From Brachionus manjavacas (taxonomy: Eukaryota; Rotifera; Eurotatoria; Ploima; Brachionidae), in contig JAHQIY010000020.1 in NCBI GenBank assembly GCA_019054805.1, positions 992,001-1,056,000 on the forward strand: 64,000 nt of DNA, given 5' to 3'. Of this stretch, positions 33,606-45,785 are shown piece after piece. Numbering within the stretch: the first letter of the stretch is position 1; each line of letters begins with the position of its first letter. The translations under genes and the position numbers were made by a program. The notes under the pieces were generated by a model. It had not been told where the DNA came from, ran no database searches, and saw nothing but the letters and a program-made list of their open reading frames with translations.

Positions 33606-34818
33606 AGTTAAAAAAATAAAACTAACAAAAGAGAAATAGAGTCTATTTTTAAGTCGACTTCCACCACTTCTTTATTTATGAAATTTGTTGTCAAGGGTTT
33701 TTTTAAGTATGAAAATGTAAGCTAAAATTTGTAATTAAGAATAAACTTGAGAAATGAAAAAATTTATTCTTGAACAAAATTAGTAAAAATGTTTTTGAAA
33801 ATTTTTATTTCGACTGATTTTTTATTCACTTTAATAAAATTATTTTTTTAAAAAACTCAATTTCTAATAAATTATATAATTCAATAGAAATCTTTGTCAT
33901 TTTATTATAATTTCCAAGAAAAAAAAATTACTAATAATGCTAAAAGGTTTTATTTATATGACAAGAATAAGAAATTGATATCAGAAAAAATTAACGTCAA
34001 ATTTCGGCTATATTTTTTACGAAATTGATTTTAAAAAAAATAAAAAAAAATTAATCAATTCAATTTTCAATTTCAAGGTTAATCAACAGGCTAGTGCCCA
34101 TGCCTCATGAGACCGATTAACACTTCATTTATTTAATTGATTATTAAAAAAAATTTATATATATATATATTAAAAGTATAAAAAAATAAAAAAGATAAAT
34201 TAATAAAAAAAATTTTATTAATTTTTTTCTCATTTCTTTCTTACACTTATTTGGTTATTTTTAAAATCAGAGAACTAAATATTAAGACATGTCATTTTGA
34301 AAAGTATTCAATTTTGTTCAATCATGACTTCAATTTATAACTAATTAACCAAATAAGAAAGAAGATAAATTATTTTTTGAATTAAACCAAATTTTTAAAT
34401 TCTAAAAGTAAAATTTTTAAAAAATCCTGTTTGAAATATATTTCAATTTGACATTTTACGTGACTGAGCCTGAGGAAAAACTAATGAAAATTTTATTTTA
34501 TTTTCCCTAAATCCTTCAAACAACTACCTCTAGTCATTTTATTGATTCTGATTGCATAATGTCTTAGAACCCAATTAGTGCCAAAATCACAACAACAAAA
34601 TTTCAAACAAATTATTTATTCCAAAATCATCCGATTAAATTAAAGGGAAATACATACTTAAAATAGGTAAGAAAGCAAAAAAAATTCAAGGAACAAGTTT
34701 TTTATTGATTGGAATCATTAGAAAACCACTTGAAATAAATAAATTACTTCAAGATAAAATTATTGACTTTCTTATAATTGAAAAAAATAAAACCGAAAAT
34801 TGAAGTTCTTTTGATTGT

Positions 34819-37800
34819 TTAGACCATGAGTCTGGTGCCAGCTGTGTACCGGCTTTCTTTCCACAAGTTGGTCTCTCCATAGTTTTTGGTGTCCCGTTGA
34901 CATTGAGCACATCTTCGATACTTGTCGCATTGTTCATGAACTAATAGGCCATCATGAGCTAATCGATGTTCCTTTTCATCTTTGTCCCTTAGCAACTTTT
35001 CATGCGAGGCAAAGCTCCAGTCTTTTTCCAAATTGTTGCGCATTTGATTCATTCGATGGAACCTGTTGGCCCGATCAATCCTCAATTCTTCTTTGACCCG
35101 CGCCAAATTCTCCTCATCCTGCTCCTGTTCTTTGAGCGCATTCAGCAATTCTTCGCGTTTGCGTTGCTCAACAGTTTCCAGATTGAACTTGGATGCCTCT
35201 AATTCACGGTGTTTCTGACGCATTAACCTTTCGTTCTTGGCATCGTATTCTCCGAATACTTCGCCATCCGGAACCACTCTCGGCAATTCGGCAGGCTTAG
35301 TCTTAACCTTTTTTAAAAATATTAAAATTTTTTCAAAAATTTAATTTTTTCATCTTCTTTATAAAAAATCAATAAAAATATTTTCTTATTTTGTGAAAAA
35401 AGTGAGCAATTAATATTAATGTCTACACAATCAAATATAAATCAATAATAACTTATTATCTTGAATAAATTTTATTTGAATTATTTGTTATTTCAGGGTC
35501 CAAAAATTTGTCAGAATTTTGCCCGAACTTCTACTGTAAACGAAAATAAAAAAACACATTCTTTTTCTAAACTAAATAATTTAAATAATTTTTAAATATA
35601 AAAAATTTCTTTAGTCAATAAACTATCAACTTAATTTATTTTACTAAGTAGCATTCTTTTTTATTGACAAATACCGAATTTAAAAGCTTTACAAATATTA
35701 ATTAATTAATCATCCTACTAATACCTAGTTTCAGTTTTTGATATTAAAAAAAAGTATGGATTTTTATCAAATGTTTAATATTTTGAAAAATTTTTGGATA
35801 ATTTTAATCAAATATTTGTTTTGTGTCATTATAACAAAGTTTTTAATTAACCATGTAAAATACAAATCATCTAATTTAAACAAAATTTAAACAATTAACT
35901 CTGTCTTTTTTGACTATTTTTAAATAATTTAGCCAATTTCCTAATTATTTTGTCTATTTCTTATCTTAAATTAAAAAATGTTATGAAAAAAAATTTTAAA
36001 CAATTTATTTCTTAATTTTTTAAATTATGAGATCAATTAGAAAAAAATTTAAGACTGAGCTTGAAAAAAATCCTGTTTCTTACCTGATAATCAAGACTGT
36101 TCTTGAGCTCGTTTTGACGTCTTGCTTTTTCCTTCAAAAATGCTTCTCGTTGCGCAGCAAGTCTAGGTAAAAATCAATTTGCTTACCAATTTAAAAATTA
36201 AAAATTTCAGCAATTACTCCTCGGCTAAATGCATTTGTTCCATTTTTTCCAAATAATCCCTGCCCTGTTTGGACTGTAGCCTCTCGCGGTTCTTCCTCTC
36301 AATTTGCATGGCCAAGTAATCCGAAAGCTCCTGTTGCTTGTAGACTTTGGGCGGTGTACGAGCCCGTTTCCGGAACATATAAGACCTCTATTGATCCCAA
36401 ACAAAAAAATTAAAAAAAAAAAATTTTCTCAAATTTTAATTAATTACACCAAGATCGCTGGTTTTTGGTCGCTCTTTTTTCTTAGTTTTTAGAGCGTCCG
36501 TAATTCCCAAATTAAAAGCATCCATCCTAGCGCGGTCAAGTCTTTGTGCATTGCGTTTCTCCTCGTCCTTTAGCTGCTCATCCATGTCCTTCATTTGCTG
36601 ATACTGCATAAGCATTTGGGTCTCCTCTTGGTCTTTGATTCTGCGCTCCTCGTGCAGGTACACGGGGTTGTTGCGCCTTTGACGCTGATGACACAGGTAG
36701 CATAGTTCTTGGCCTGCGTTTTGATGCGGGCACGGGTGCTGGGCTGTTTTGGGCATCAGACTGCCGATGAGGCTACGCGAAGATGGTCGGACCAAGTCGG
36801 ATTTTTTGGCCGAATTGAATGAAATAGAACTGGCCACAGTGTTTTCATTGAGGGCCGCGTTGACCACTTCGGCTTCTTTGTTTGTAAAGTTAGGCTCACT
36901 TACTGCCGCAAAAGAGTTCGAGCGGAAGTTGTTCACATCCGGAATTTGGAATTTTGAGTTTGTGATGACCAGTGCGGACGCCTGTCGCTCCATCCTCGGC
37001 AAAACTCCGCTCTCACTCTTCAGCTTGCCTTGGTCCTCTGTCGAGTAGACAGTCGCCACTGGGGCCATCGATATTCGCTTGCTGTCATCTTCACAAATTG
37101 AATATATAACAAATTTTATTTCAAATAAACTTAGATACCTTTGAGACTTTTTCTTAATAATTTTAATAAGATTTGATTGTTGGGTTTAAAATTAGAGCTT
37201 CCATTAGCTTTAGATTTTAAGAACAACATTTTTTTTCTTCGGCGCTAAGTCAACTAATTTATAAAGTTTTGTGGCACTATTTTAGAAATAAAGAAAATTA
37301 GCTGAAGAATAAAGCGTTTTTTATAACATTATTTCATTAAAAAAAAAACTATGTTTGCCAAATATATATTTGTTTAAATGCTTAATGGAACTGCTCAAAA
37401 GGTAGAAATTTTGTTGTTGTTTTTTTTTTTTTTTAAACTAAACAAATTATAGCTATGCTTTAAGTTTAACTTGAAAATTTATTTATATTTTTAAATGTTT
37501 TTTTTTATTTTAAGCAAATTTAGCAAGCCAATTTCCCTTAAAAACCATAATCGGATTAAGTTTCCTTGCGAGAGAAAATTACTTAAATTAATTTTGAAGA
37601 AAATTTTATTTTAATTTTTTTTTGTTGGGCTAGAGTGGGGAAATCTTATGAAAATAATTAATCTTTGCCTACCTTCTTGGTTTTCTTCAACGATGGTATC
37701 CATGACGCTGCTAGGCGAAGTGTTCGCTTGATCAAGAGGGGTCACTGAGCCGGCCCGACTGTTTATCCTGGACACAGAAAATTAATTGATGATGATGAAT

Positions 37801-39924
37801 TGGTGTTTTTTTTTTAAATTACCTTGGCAGGATGCAGGTGCTGCGCGAGCTTGGTCTGGACGAGTCGTTCCGCGACACCACTGAGTCACAAGTGTTGGGT
37901 CTCTTTTATTTTTTTTAGAAAAATTTTTTTAGAATTTTTTTTTTCCACCCTTAACTTACATTCTGCATTTCGGTGAGAGCTTTTCCACTCTGATCTACCA
38001 AGTTGACAAAATCTTTGAAAAATTTCATTTTTATTCGGCAATTTTTGATCTGTAGTTTGCCGATTCCGGTGAAAGTGAACTCGATGTTTTTCTTTGCCTG
38101 GACACTTCTATTGAGTACCTGGAGAACGTGTTTGACACACGCTTCGATGTCGTCACGGCAAAAAGCGGTCTCGTTCGCTATGGCAATGTAGTTGAGCGGG
38201 TGGACGGGTATGTTGCCGGCCACCGGGTGCTTTGCGTTCAGCAGTCTGTGAGTCTGACTGAACTTCTCCGCAATCACAAACACTGGCCGCTGGACCAGCA
38301 TGAATTTGCTGTTTCCAACATCGGTTTTTTTTTGTATAAAGGTAAACGTGCCCAGTCCTGGAATGCTTACACCTTTTGTTTGTGACATAAACTTCTCAAT
38401 ATAAGCCGAAACTTCATTCCACACTTGCACAATGTCTTTTATTAAGAAAAAATTCAGACTTATTTTAATTTAAATTTTTTTATTTATTCCATTTTAGATT
38501 TAAAAAACTTTAAAATTTTTTATTTTTTTATCTATTCTTAGTTTGTCAACAAATTTTTTTCTATTTTTAAATTAAATTATAGAAATTTCGAATTTAGATA
38601 TTAAAAATTTGTTAATAAATTTGAACAATTTTTTTGAATTTTTATTTTTATTAATAAATTAAATAATTAATCAGTGCTAATCAAGAGAGGAACACTAGCA
38701 TGTTGATTTACCTTAAATTTAAACTTTAAAAACAATATTTTTAATTTAAGTAATCAAATTAAATTTATTAAATTAGATTTATTGATAAAAGTAGTTATTA
38801 AGATTTGTTAGCAGTAGAAGTGGTAAGGTAAGCTTTGGGGATCAAGTACGGAGTTAACTCGACACGTATTTTTTGTCGAACTGATACTCAATTGAAGACG
38901 ATAAGTCTTTTAATTTAATTCTTTTAAATATTATACATTTCATTTTCTATACTTCTATTATAGATTAATCTTGATAGGTGTTTTTCTAGAGTAAATTTTT
39001 ATCTTTATTTACACAATTGTAAAGTTGGGTTCAGCAGGAACTGCAAGGCAACATGAACAAATTTTAAAAGTCTTTTAATCATGTGCAAAATCTCTGCAAA
39101 ATTCTGCACCAGACTTAAATATTTAGAAATCAAGATAAAAATTAATTTACTTGATTTAAAAATTCCTCAAGCTGCAGATTTTATGCAGGCACTGTCTTAA
39201 GGTGCAATTAAGGATTCATAAATAAATTTTTATCATCAGTTTTTTAGAATTTTATTCTGTTTTTTTTTGTACCGAATTTGACAGAATCAGTCTAAACTCC
39301 GAGTTTATAAAATAACTAAAACCAAACTAGTTTAGCTTATCTGTTAGATAAAAAATAAAAAAAAAGATCTATAGCATTAAAGGTCATTTGATTATGAGTT
39401 AAATTAAAATAATAGTAATTAATTTCAAGAGCTGATTCAGCGACCACAACTTCTTAATGGAAATGCAGACTACATTTGGTTGTTTAATAGCTTCAATTTA
39501 ATTCAACTCCTTAATGAAATGTAAAGGTGGATAAAGATGCTTTACTTTTTATCATGCTATTTGGAGCTCAGCTTTTTTTTTCATGTTTTGATTACCAAAC
39601 AAAATCATTTTTTTTTCTTTTTTGCATTTTGCTTTGGGACAATTTTTAAATGCTGTAATTTTTTTAGCTTCAAAAGACCTCTCTATCTTTGTTTTAATTT
39701 TTTTTTGTTGCCCTGAACTTGACATTAAAAAATCAAAAAAAAAACTTTTTGAAAAAAATTCAATCTTTTTTGATCTGGCTGCAAAAATCCGCAATGGAAC
39801 TTTAAAATTTCACCCGATAAAATTAATAAATGTGTCACTTACCCGTGTTTTTAAGATTTGAGTTGGCCACCCCGTTGATATTGATATCAGTGGTTCGTTT
39901 TATTATGTTATTAATGTTATCCAT
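34819..39924 (-). CDS. CCDC81: CCDC81 homologue (paired HU-like domains, coiled coil), 8 exons, 703 aa
   Basis: Exons 39843-39924, 37960-38435, 37823-37902, 37673-37767, 36448-37088, 36218-36387, 36084-36162 and 34819-35307 join in phase. The N-terminus (about residues 28-185) holds the two HU-like domains of the CCDC81 family: MSQTKGVSIPGLGTFTFIQK, then KFMLVQRPVFVIAEKFSQTH and IEFTFTGIGKLQIKN. A zinc-ribbon-like motif follows in the middle: HPCPH..ELCYLCHQRQRRNN. The rest is charged coiled coil (RPKTSDLG, LAAQREAFLKEKARRQNELK). The end KYRRCAQCQRDTKNYGETNL followed by WKESRYTAGTR is diagnostic and nearly identical in pattern to the vertebrate C-terminus. In vertebrates the protein is centrosomal; role here inferred. 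Intron 1 is about 1.4 kb, the others short. Confidence 0.93.
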
Positions 39925-41080
39925 AGCGACTAAATTTTTAAAATAAAAATCTCATCATTTTCTAAGACAAATTTTAAGGATTTTTTTTTATGTTACAAAT
40001 GTCTGGCAATTTAAGCTCGCTGTCCTTGGAATCAACCATTTTGGAAACAAATTTTGAGAATAAATAAATTCCAAAATAATTTCTTCCTGCTGCATTTGTT
40101 CTCCTAATCTGGCACAGTCTTAATGTAAAATTAGACACGCGAGCTTAAATTTGACTAGTCTTTTTAATTATTTAAATTTGTTTAGATAGGAAAAAAGGCT
40201 TTTGGCTGGATTGAAAAAAGAGTGTTTTGTTTTGGCAAAAGTGAAAGGATTCTGTGATGAGACTGGCCGAAATTGGGTTAAATTTGTCAGGTAGGCGAAC
40301 AAAAGCGTCATTAAAAAAATAGTCATCTACAAGTGATTTTGATATTGCTCTAGTTCGCGACTTGTTGTGTCTGATGCTATCCGACTGAACAAAAAAAATA
40401 TTTTTTCTCTCCAAAAACTCCAGCTATCTATTCCTAGGAAACCAGCTTTTCTGTCCTTAGATACTCTAAACTAAAATATTTAGAAACACTTTGTTTATTA
40501 GGTAAATGTTAATTTGACTAAACAATATTCTCTGTGTTGACAAATATTTACAGGAAAAGACTCTTAAATAGACTTTATTTACTAAAAAAGAAAAAAAGAC
40601 TGATTGTAACTACGCAATGAGTTGTATTTCGGTGGAGAAGCAAAAATTTTCTCAATCAGTGGAAACAATCGACAAAGTGCTAATTAAGAGAGAGTGAGAA
40701 ATTTTTTTAGGGAAAAGTTGATGAAATATTTAATTTAGAGAAATAATTAGCTTTTAAAAATGTTTAAATTTTCATGTGCACAAGTTTAATTTTGTTTTCT
40801 TTTTGTTAATATTTTTATTCGAATGATTGATGGTTTACCTTTGGATTTTTTTGTCAAATTTTTGAAACCATTAGTAACAGAGTTACTAGTTGCTAAATTC
40901 ACCTCCATTTATAATAATCAACTATCAAAAAGTGCTTGCCAATTACTTGACTATTCTTATTTTATTCTTATTAAATTTAATAATTAAAAATTAAAGAAAA
41001 AAATCAGATTTATTTTACTCTATTTTATTTTTCGTCAATTTTAAACTAAAATAAAAATTTACGAAAAACTAAAAATAGAT
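39925..41080. other. Spacer between CCDC81 and RPS6
   Basis: Expected to hold the CCDC81 promoter and 5' UTR and the RPS6 3' UTR. An 80-codon minus-strand frame at 40172-40414 has a less biased composition than chance frames here, but nothing supports it as a gene. Confidence 0.45.
41024..41029 (-). terminator. Poly(A) signal of RPS6
   Basis: AATAAA on the minus strand about 50 bases after the RPS6 stop codon; a plausible polyadenylation signal. Confidence 0.45.
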
Positions 41081-42267
41081 TTATTTGGACTCGGACACTC
41101 GGGTCGACGATCTTCGTTTAGATTCGCTTCGCTTGCGTTCCCGCTTTTCTTTGGCATACTGGGCCATCATTTTAGCATATTCGGCAGAGAGGACTTTTTG
41201 TTTTTCGGCTCGCTTGCGCTTCAGGGCAACAATTCTTCGCTTGCGCTGCAGACGAATTGGAGTGATCAGGCGCTGGATCTTTGGCGCAGCGAATTTCTCC
41301 TTTTTGCCCTCTTTGGCCTTGAGTGGTTTGCGGACAACATATTTGCGCACATCGTCGTCCTTGGTCAAGTTGAACAGCTTTCTGATTTTGTTGGCTCTCT
41401 TGGGACCGCGAACTCGGGGCACAATTCTGTTGGTCAAGCCATCGATTTCCTGCTCGCCTTTTTTCACTATGACCAAGGCCAGAACGCTCAAGTTGCTGTC
41501 CACAATGCAGCCTTTGACTGACTTTCGCCTGCGCTCGCCGCTTCGTCTCTCTCTGTAGCACGAGGCGCCCTTGGCGAACAGCAATCTCACTCTGTTGTTG
41601 GTCAAGATACCTTGCTTCATGGGAAAACCCTGCTTGTCATTGCCACCACTCACTCTCACCACATAGCCCTTTTTTTTAAAGAAAGAAAAAAATGAAAAAT
41701 TCAATTTTGCAAAATATTTATTTGAAAAATTTTTGTTTCCAAAGATCGATCGGACCTTCCGGCCGGACTTGGGTGCCCGGGAGGTCCGCTACGATCGACC
41801 GTTGAAGTACTGTGCTCTCACATACAATGACTCATACATTTTTGACTGATATTTTAAATCTAACTTTGGCCAAGTCGGTTTAGAATACAAAAATGTATTT
41901 AAAGTGTATGTGGTGTTGAAATTGGTGTATTGGCAAAACTTACTTTCCATTCGTCGCCTAGGCAGCTGGCGTCGACTTCTTGTGAGATGCGCTTGTCCAT
42001 GAAGGGTCTTAGTTTTTTGTCATCGTCGATGTCGATCAATTTTTGAGCTCCAGTGGCTGGATTTGAAATATTCAACTACTCAAAAAAATGAGAAATTAAA
42101 TGAGATAAAAAAAGAAAAGCTTTGGACTTGGATAGACTCAAGTTATTTATGTGTATCCGATTTAATCGGGTGCATCCGGCTGGTTACCGAGCAAGTTAAA
42201 GGAATAAATTGAGTCCAAGGTGGATTGGAGGAAGTGCAAAGCAGAAAAAAGGGCAACAAACCTTCAT
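41081..42267 (-). CDS. RPS6: 40S ribosomal protein S6, 3 exons, 241 aa
   Basis: RPS6 is a small-subunit ribosomal protein and the classical S6-kinase substrate. Exons: 42262-42267 (ATGAAG only), 41944-42075 and 41081-41668. They join as MK, then [20 protein letters not shown] and [20 protein letters not shown], followed by [20 protein letters not shown]. The C-terminal basic tail ends [12 protein letters not shown], keeping the serine cluster phosphorylated by S6 kinase in other animals, although shorter than in human (249 aa). A two-codon first exon is common for S6 genes. Intron 2 (41669-41943) contains a strong GC-rich hairpin. Codon use is richer in GC than most neighbours, as expected for a highly expressed gene. 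Confidence 0.97.
41744..41800. repeat. GC-rich stem-loop inside RPS6 intron 2
   Basis: Arms GATCGATCGGACCTTCCGG (41744-41762) and CCGGGAGGTCCGCTACGATC (about 41778-41797) pair as CGGACCT/AGGTCCG, CCGG/CCGG and GATCG/CGATC with small bulges. It is a GC island in an AT-rich intron. Either an intron-encoded structured RNA or a remnant of the dispersed family with CCCAAGTCCGG also seen near 1.86 kb. The sequence ACA occurs about 20 bases past the hairpin, but a complete two-hairpin H/ACA snoRNA was not found. Confidence 0.6.
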
Positions 42268-43574
42268 TTTCAATCAGTACTAGTTTTTTCTACTAATCTT
42301 TATTTTCTAAAACATTCAAACACAAGATGAGTGTGTTATTGGAATAATTTTCAATGTGTGTATGCATTTGGATATGTTAGTTTTGCATTTGTGTCGAGTT
42401 TTCCTTTACTTGACGTGCTGACTGCAGCTTTTAAAATAACATGGTTTAAATAAGTTTAAAAATGAATTTTTTTCTTCTGATTAGTTTTGTGCTTGTTTGC
42501 GAAAAATTCAAATTTAAACTCGACTTATACTCAAATTAAACTTGACAAGTTTCTTCTTTTTTTTTGTTTTGAAAATTTTTTTATTAATAATAAAAGTGTC
42601 CTTTTTGTCTTTTTTTTATTTTTAAATATGTTCTTCATTATGGAAAACTGATAAAAAGGAGCAAAACTGGAGAGATTTTCAGATTGTGTTTCATCATTAA
42701 TTGCAGTAAGCAAAAAAATGGAAAAAAATTAAAATAAAACTAATGAATTTTTCTTCCTCCTTTCATTTAATATGTGATCGACGCATGAATATTTTATAAA
42801 TTAATTTTTTTATATCAAAAATTTAGGTGTTAAAAAAGTGCAAAATACATTAAAAAAAATTAAATCAATAATTTCATCTATCAAAAGAGTTAACAAAGTA
42901 TTAAAACAATAAAACCACTCTCTTTCATACCATGATCCAGATTTCCTCTTTCTTGCTTGTTTTTTGAGTTGAATTTTTTGAGAATTGCTCCTGGGAAATT
43001 TATTGAATCCAAAATACAACAGCTGACTAAGTGTGCACATATTGCACCTTTCATTCTCTGAACATAAAGCGATATTGTTTAAATTTGAATTAGCAGGTGA
43101 TGCTTTTGGGAACTGTGTGGAAAAAATTCAAGTTCGACTTCAGAACTAACCCTGATCTATATAAATCCAGTCTTTCTTTAATTTCATTTTTAAAATTTAA
43201 TTCTAAAATAATTTTCAAAAGAGTTAAAAACACATAAATAAACAATGAAAAAAAATTATAAATTAAACAATATAGAATTTTATTAATCTAGTTGATTATT
43301 ATCTCTAAGAAAATTAAAAGAAAAAAAAGTACAAAGTTTAAAAAAGGAAAAGTTAATTAGAAGCAAAAAAGTAGCTTCAGAATTTCGAAGTTATTTCAGA
43401 AAAATGTCCAAATGTTATCATGAAAATCTGGAGAGATTTACACTCTCAAAAAATACTAAAATCGTTTAAAAAAAAATTAGCCGTTTAATAAAATTCTATT
43501 TAATTTTGTTTCTAATTTTTTTATGAAAAATAGCCATTTTACGTAAATAATTGTAATTTTTTCTGAATTAAACC
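42268..43574. other. AT-rich intergenic DNA upstream of RPS6
   Basis: No gene recognised. It should contain the RPS6 promoter; I could not identify an initiator or pyrimidine tract with confidence. Confidence 0.4.
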
Positions 43575-43642
43575 ATAGCGAAACTACATCTAGTCTCGCT
43601 CCACAGGTCTCCTGCTGTAGCTTATTATTATTATTATTAAAC
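43575..43642 (+). repeat. Isolated retroposon 3' end with hairpins and ATT tail
   Basis: AGCGA...TCGCT and CAGG-TCT-CCTG hairpins are followed by CTGTAGCTT and five or so ATT units. The CTGTAGCTT-(ATT)n junction is the same as in the GC-richer family at 29.1 and 49.2 kb, but the hairpin sequence differs. Almost nothing of the element body remains. Confidence 0.65.
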
Positions 43643-43987
43643 AAATAGCGAGGAAAAAATGGTTCTTTTCTGGACTTTTTGATATTTTATAATTTTTTCA
43701 ATTTGTATTTCTAAAATTCACGTAAAAATGGTAAATCCCAATGATAAAATGAACACTGAATTCTTTTGAAGAGTTTTTATTAATTTTTATAGATATCTTT
43801 ATTTTTATTTTGACATTGTTATTTTTTTGTTTTTATTTTTTTGATTTAATCAATTTTATTTAAAAAAAAATTTAAAAAATCTTTCTTTATTTTCATATAA
43901 CTACCAAAGTAACTAAAATATATTAATAATCTAATAATAGTGCGTTGTTCAGATTATGAATTAAAAAAAAAATTTAGGCCAGCTTTT

Positions 43988-44092
43988 TTTAGTAATAATA
44001 ATAATAAAAATAATTATGCCTTACCTATCCTAACAGGTAATGGAGAGGCGCTCATCTCCTTTTCTGATACCTTTTTGAGTAAATAAAAAATT
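43988..44092 (-). repeat. Retroposon 3' end (family C), minus strand
   Basis: On the minus strand: AAAAAGGTATCAGAAAAGGA, then GATGAGCGCCTCTCC (a GGAGA..TCTCC hairpin), CATTACCTGTTAGGATAGG, and a TTA/ATT trinucleotide tail at 43990-44008. The same core occurs at 33.55 kb. Confidence 0.65.
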
Positions 44093-44857
44093 TGCTAACT
44101 AATTTACTAAGTAGTTTTTTTAGTAAATTAGCAAAAATTTCTGCTTATGGTTATTGTCAATTAAAAACCACAAAAGTAAGTTTATTTTTAAAACATAATA
44201 CCAAAAGGTAATTTAATAATAAATAGGAATGAAGTTTATTCTATTTTAAAAACTAATTTTGAATTTTTAAAAATAATCTATTGAGTTTTTGACTTTTAGT
44301 GATGCTTTTTATTAATCTAAATTTAAAATCTTAATGTGATTTAGAATCATTAAATATTGTTGATATTACATAATTTCCTTTAATTCAACTTGGTAAAAAT
44401 ATTAGAATTTGTCAGTTTAACCGGAAATTTCGTAAAATATGCATAAAAGTGAAAATTTATTAATATGGATAAAAATATATTATATTCAAATATTTTTAAG
44501 ATTTATTAAAGATTTAAAAATTATCTTCATATCTAAAAAAAAATTAAAAAAGTTTAAATATTTTTGGAACTCTTATCTTTTTCTGTTAATTTATGAAACG
44601 AAATTTTCGGAAATTTATCAGTTAAAAAAAATGCATTCCTGAAATAATCGCATTTAATATTTTTATTTTTGTTATCAAAATTTTTCAGACTAAATATTAA
44701 ATTTAGAATTTTCGATCTAAGTTAAAAGCTTTAAGCTTCTTAAATTAATTTAAAATATTATTTTTATTTTTGAATTTTTATCATCCAAAAAGGTTATTTG
44801 ATCTTTGAAAATTTTGATTGATATTAACTTAAAATTATTATTTTTGGCTCTTTTTTA
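44093..44857. other. AT-rich spacer
   Basis: No feature recognised; an AT-rich 67-codon frame at 44439-44642 was judged chance. Confidence 0.4.
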
Positions 44858-44899
44858 TTCTTTTTCTCTTCTGGTTTAAAATCCAGAAGAGAAAAAGAA
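44858..44899. repeat. Perfect 17-bp hairpin before the retrotransposon
   Basis: TTCTTTTTCTCTTCTGG (44858-44874) and its exact complement (44883-44899) flank an 8-base loop. It lies just upstream of the ORF1 leader and may mark the 5' end of the element or be the tail of an older insertion in inverse orientation, since ATTATT words lie on its outer side. Confidence 0.8.
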
Positions 44900-45028
44900 G
44901 CATAATTATTAAATTGTAAAATTGAAATTGAAAAGAACACACCAAAATATAAGCACACGTAAGCCAAAAGTAAGAAAAAAAAGCACAAGTAAGCCAAAAT
45001 AAAATAAAAAGCACGCAGTTTTTGTCAA

Positions 45029-45785
45029 ATGGACTCAAATTTTTTGCTTGAAACAAACTGGCCAACGTTTGGACAGGGAACCGTATCTGGGCATTCAAAA
45101 ACTTTGCATGAATGGTGCGGTAATATTTCGAAATTCGTCCTGGAGCTTTCAAATCATGTGAAACATCTAGAGGAAAGAGAAATTGAGAAAGACATTGAAA
45201 TAAACAAACTGAAATCTGAATTGGCAGCAGCAAATAAAACAGCAAACTCATCCAACATCAGTAGTCAGTGGGTTCAAGTTGTAAAACAAGGGACAAAAAA
45301 TGCAAAAAAACCAGCCGACCAGATAGCTGTAGCAAATGCAACCATCAGCGAAATGAATGAAAGAATCAAAAGAAAAAAATGTGATCATTTATGGTGTGCC
45401 AGAATCAAAGAAAGAGATTCTAACAGACAGGAGGGCAGAAGATGAAGAAAAAATCAAACAAATTTTGACCACTATTGGGAAAGGTGATGTCAAGCCAGCG
45501 TATTCAAGACGCTTGAGATCGAAAGACCAAAGTAAACCAGGCCCAATTCTAGTAGAACTCAAAGAAGAAGCAAACAGAAATCCACTACTACTAGCAGCCA
45601 AAAAGTTGCGAGATTCAAATAATTTCAAATCTATTTATCTTAGTCCAGATTTGACTGAAACCGAAAGAGCTTTAGACTATGAATTGAGGAAACAAAGAAA
45701 CGAAGCAAATAATGGTCTTTCACAAGACTCGCCCTTTCGATATGGCATCCGTGGAAATCAGATCGTCAAATTCAAGAAGCAATAA
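45029..45785 (+). CDS. Retrotransposon ORF1 (coiled coil plus RRM-like domain), one frameshift
   Basis: The first frame (45029-45445) starts MDSNFLLETNWPTFGQG, has a predicted coiled coil (about residues 38-72, LSNHVKHLEEREIEKDIEIN), then MNERIKRK. The domain then continues in the next frame (45357-45785) as NVIIYGVPESKKEI, then GPILVELKEEANRNPLLLAA and YLSPDLTETERALDYELRKQ. This is the RRM-like/CTD arrangement of L1- and CR1-type ORF1 nucleic-acid chaperones. The break falls in a run of seven A bases near 45371-45377; removing one A restores a single frame. It may be a real mutation or a homopolymer sequencing error. Confidence 0.85.

Larger units (their letters stand above)
32134..34818. 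other. AT-rich intergenic DNA with a direct repeat and a retroposon-tail fragment
   Basis: No gene seen in about 2.7 kb. It holds a direct repeat (32468-33212), a GC-richer fragment at 33480-33605, and an AT microsatellite near 34158. A small nested stem (GGTTAATC...GATTAAC with AGGC...GCCT inside) lies at 34077-34130. Confidence 0.5.

Noticed and set aside
40172-40414. 80-codon minus-strand ORF between CCDC81 and RPS6
   Set aside because: Composition is acceptable but no splice partner, family motif or independent support exists.
41085-41558. Long plus-strand ORF over RPS6
   Set aside because: Antisense to a certain ribosomal protein exon; its length reflects the codon bias of that gene.
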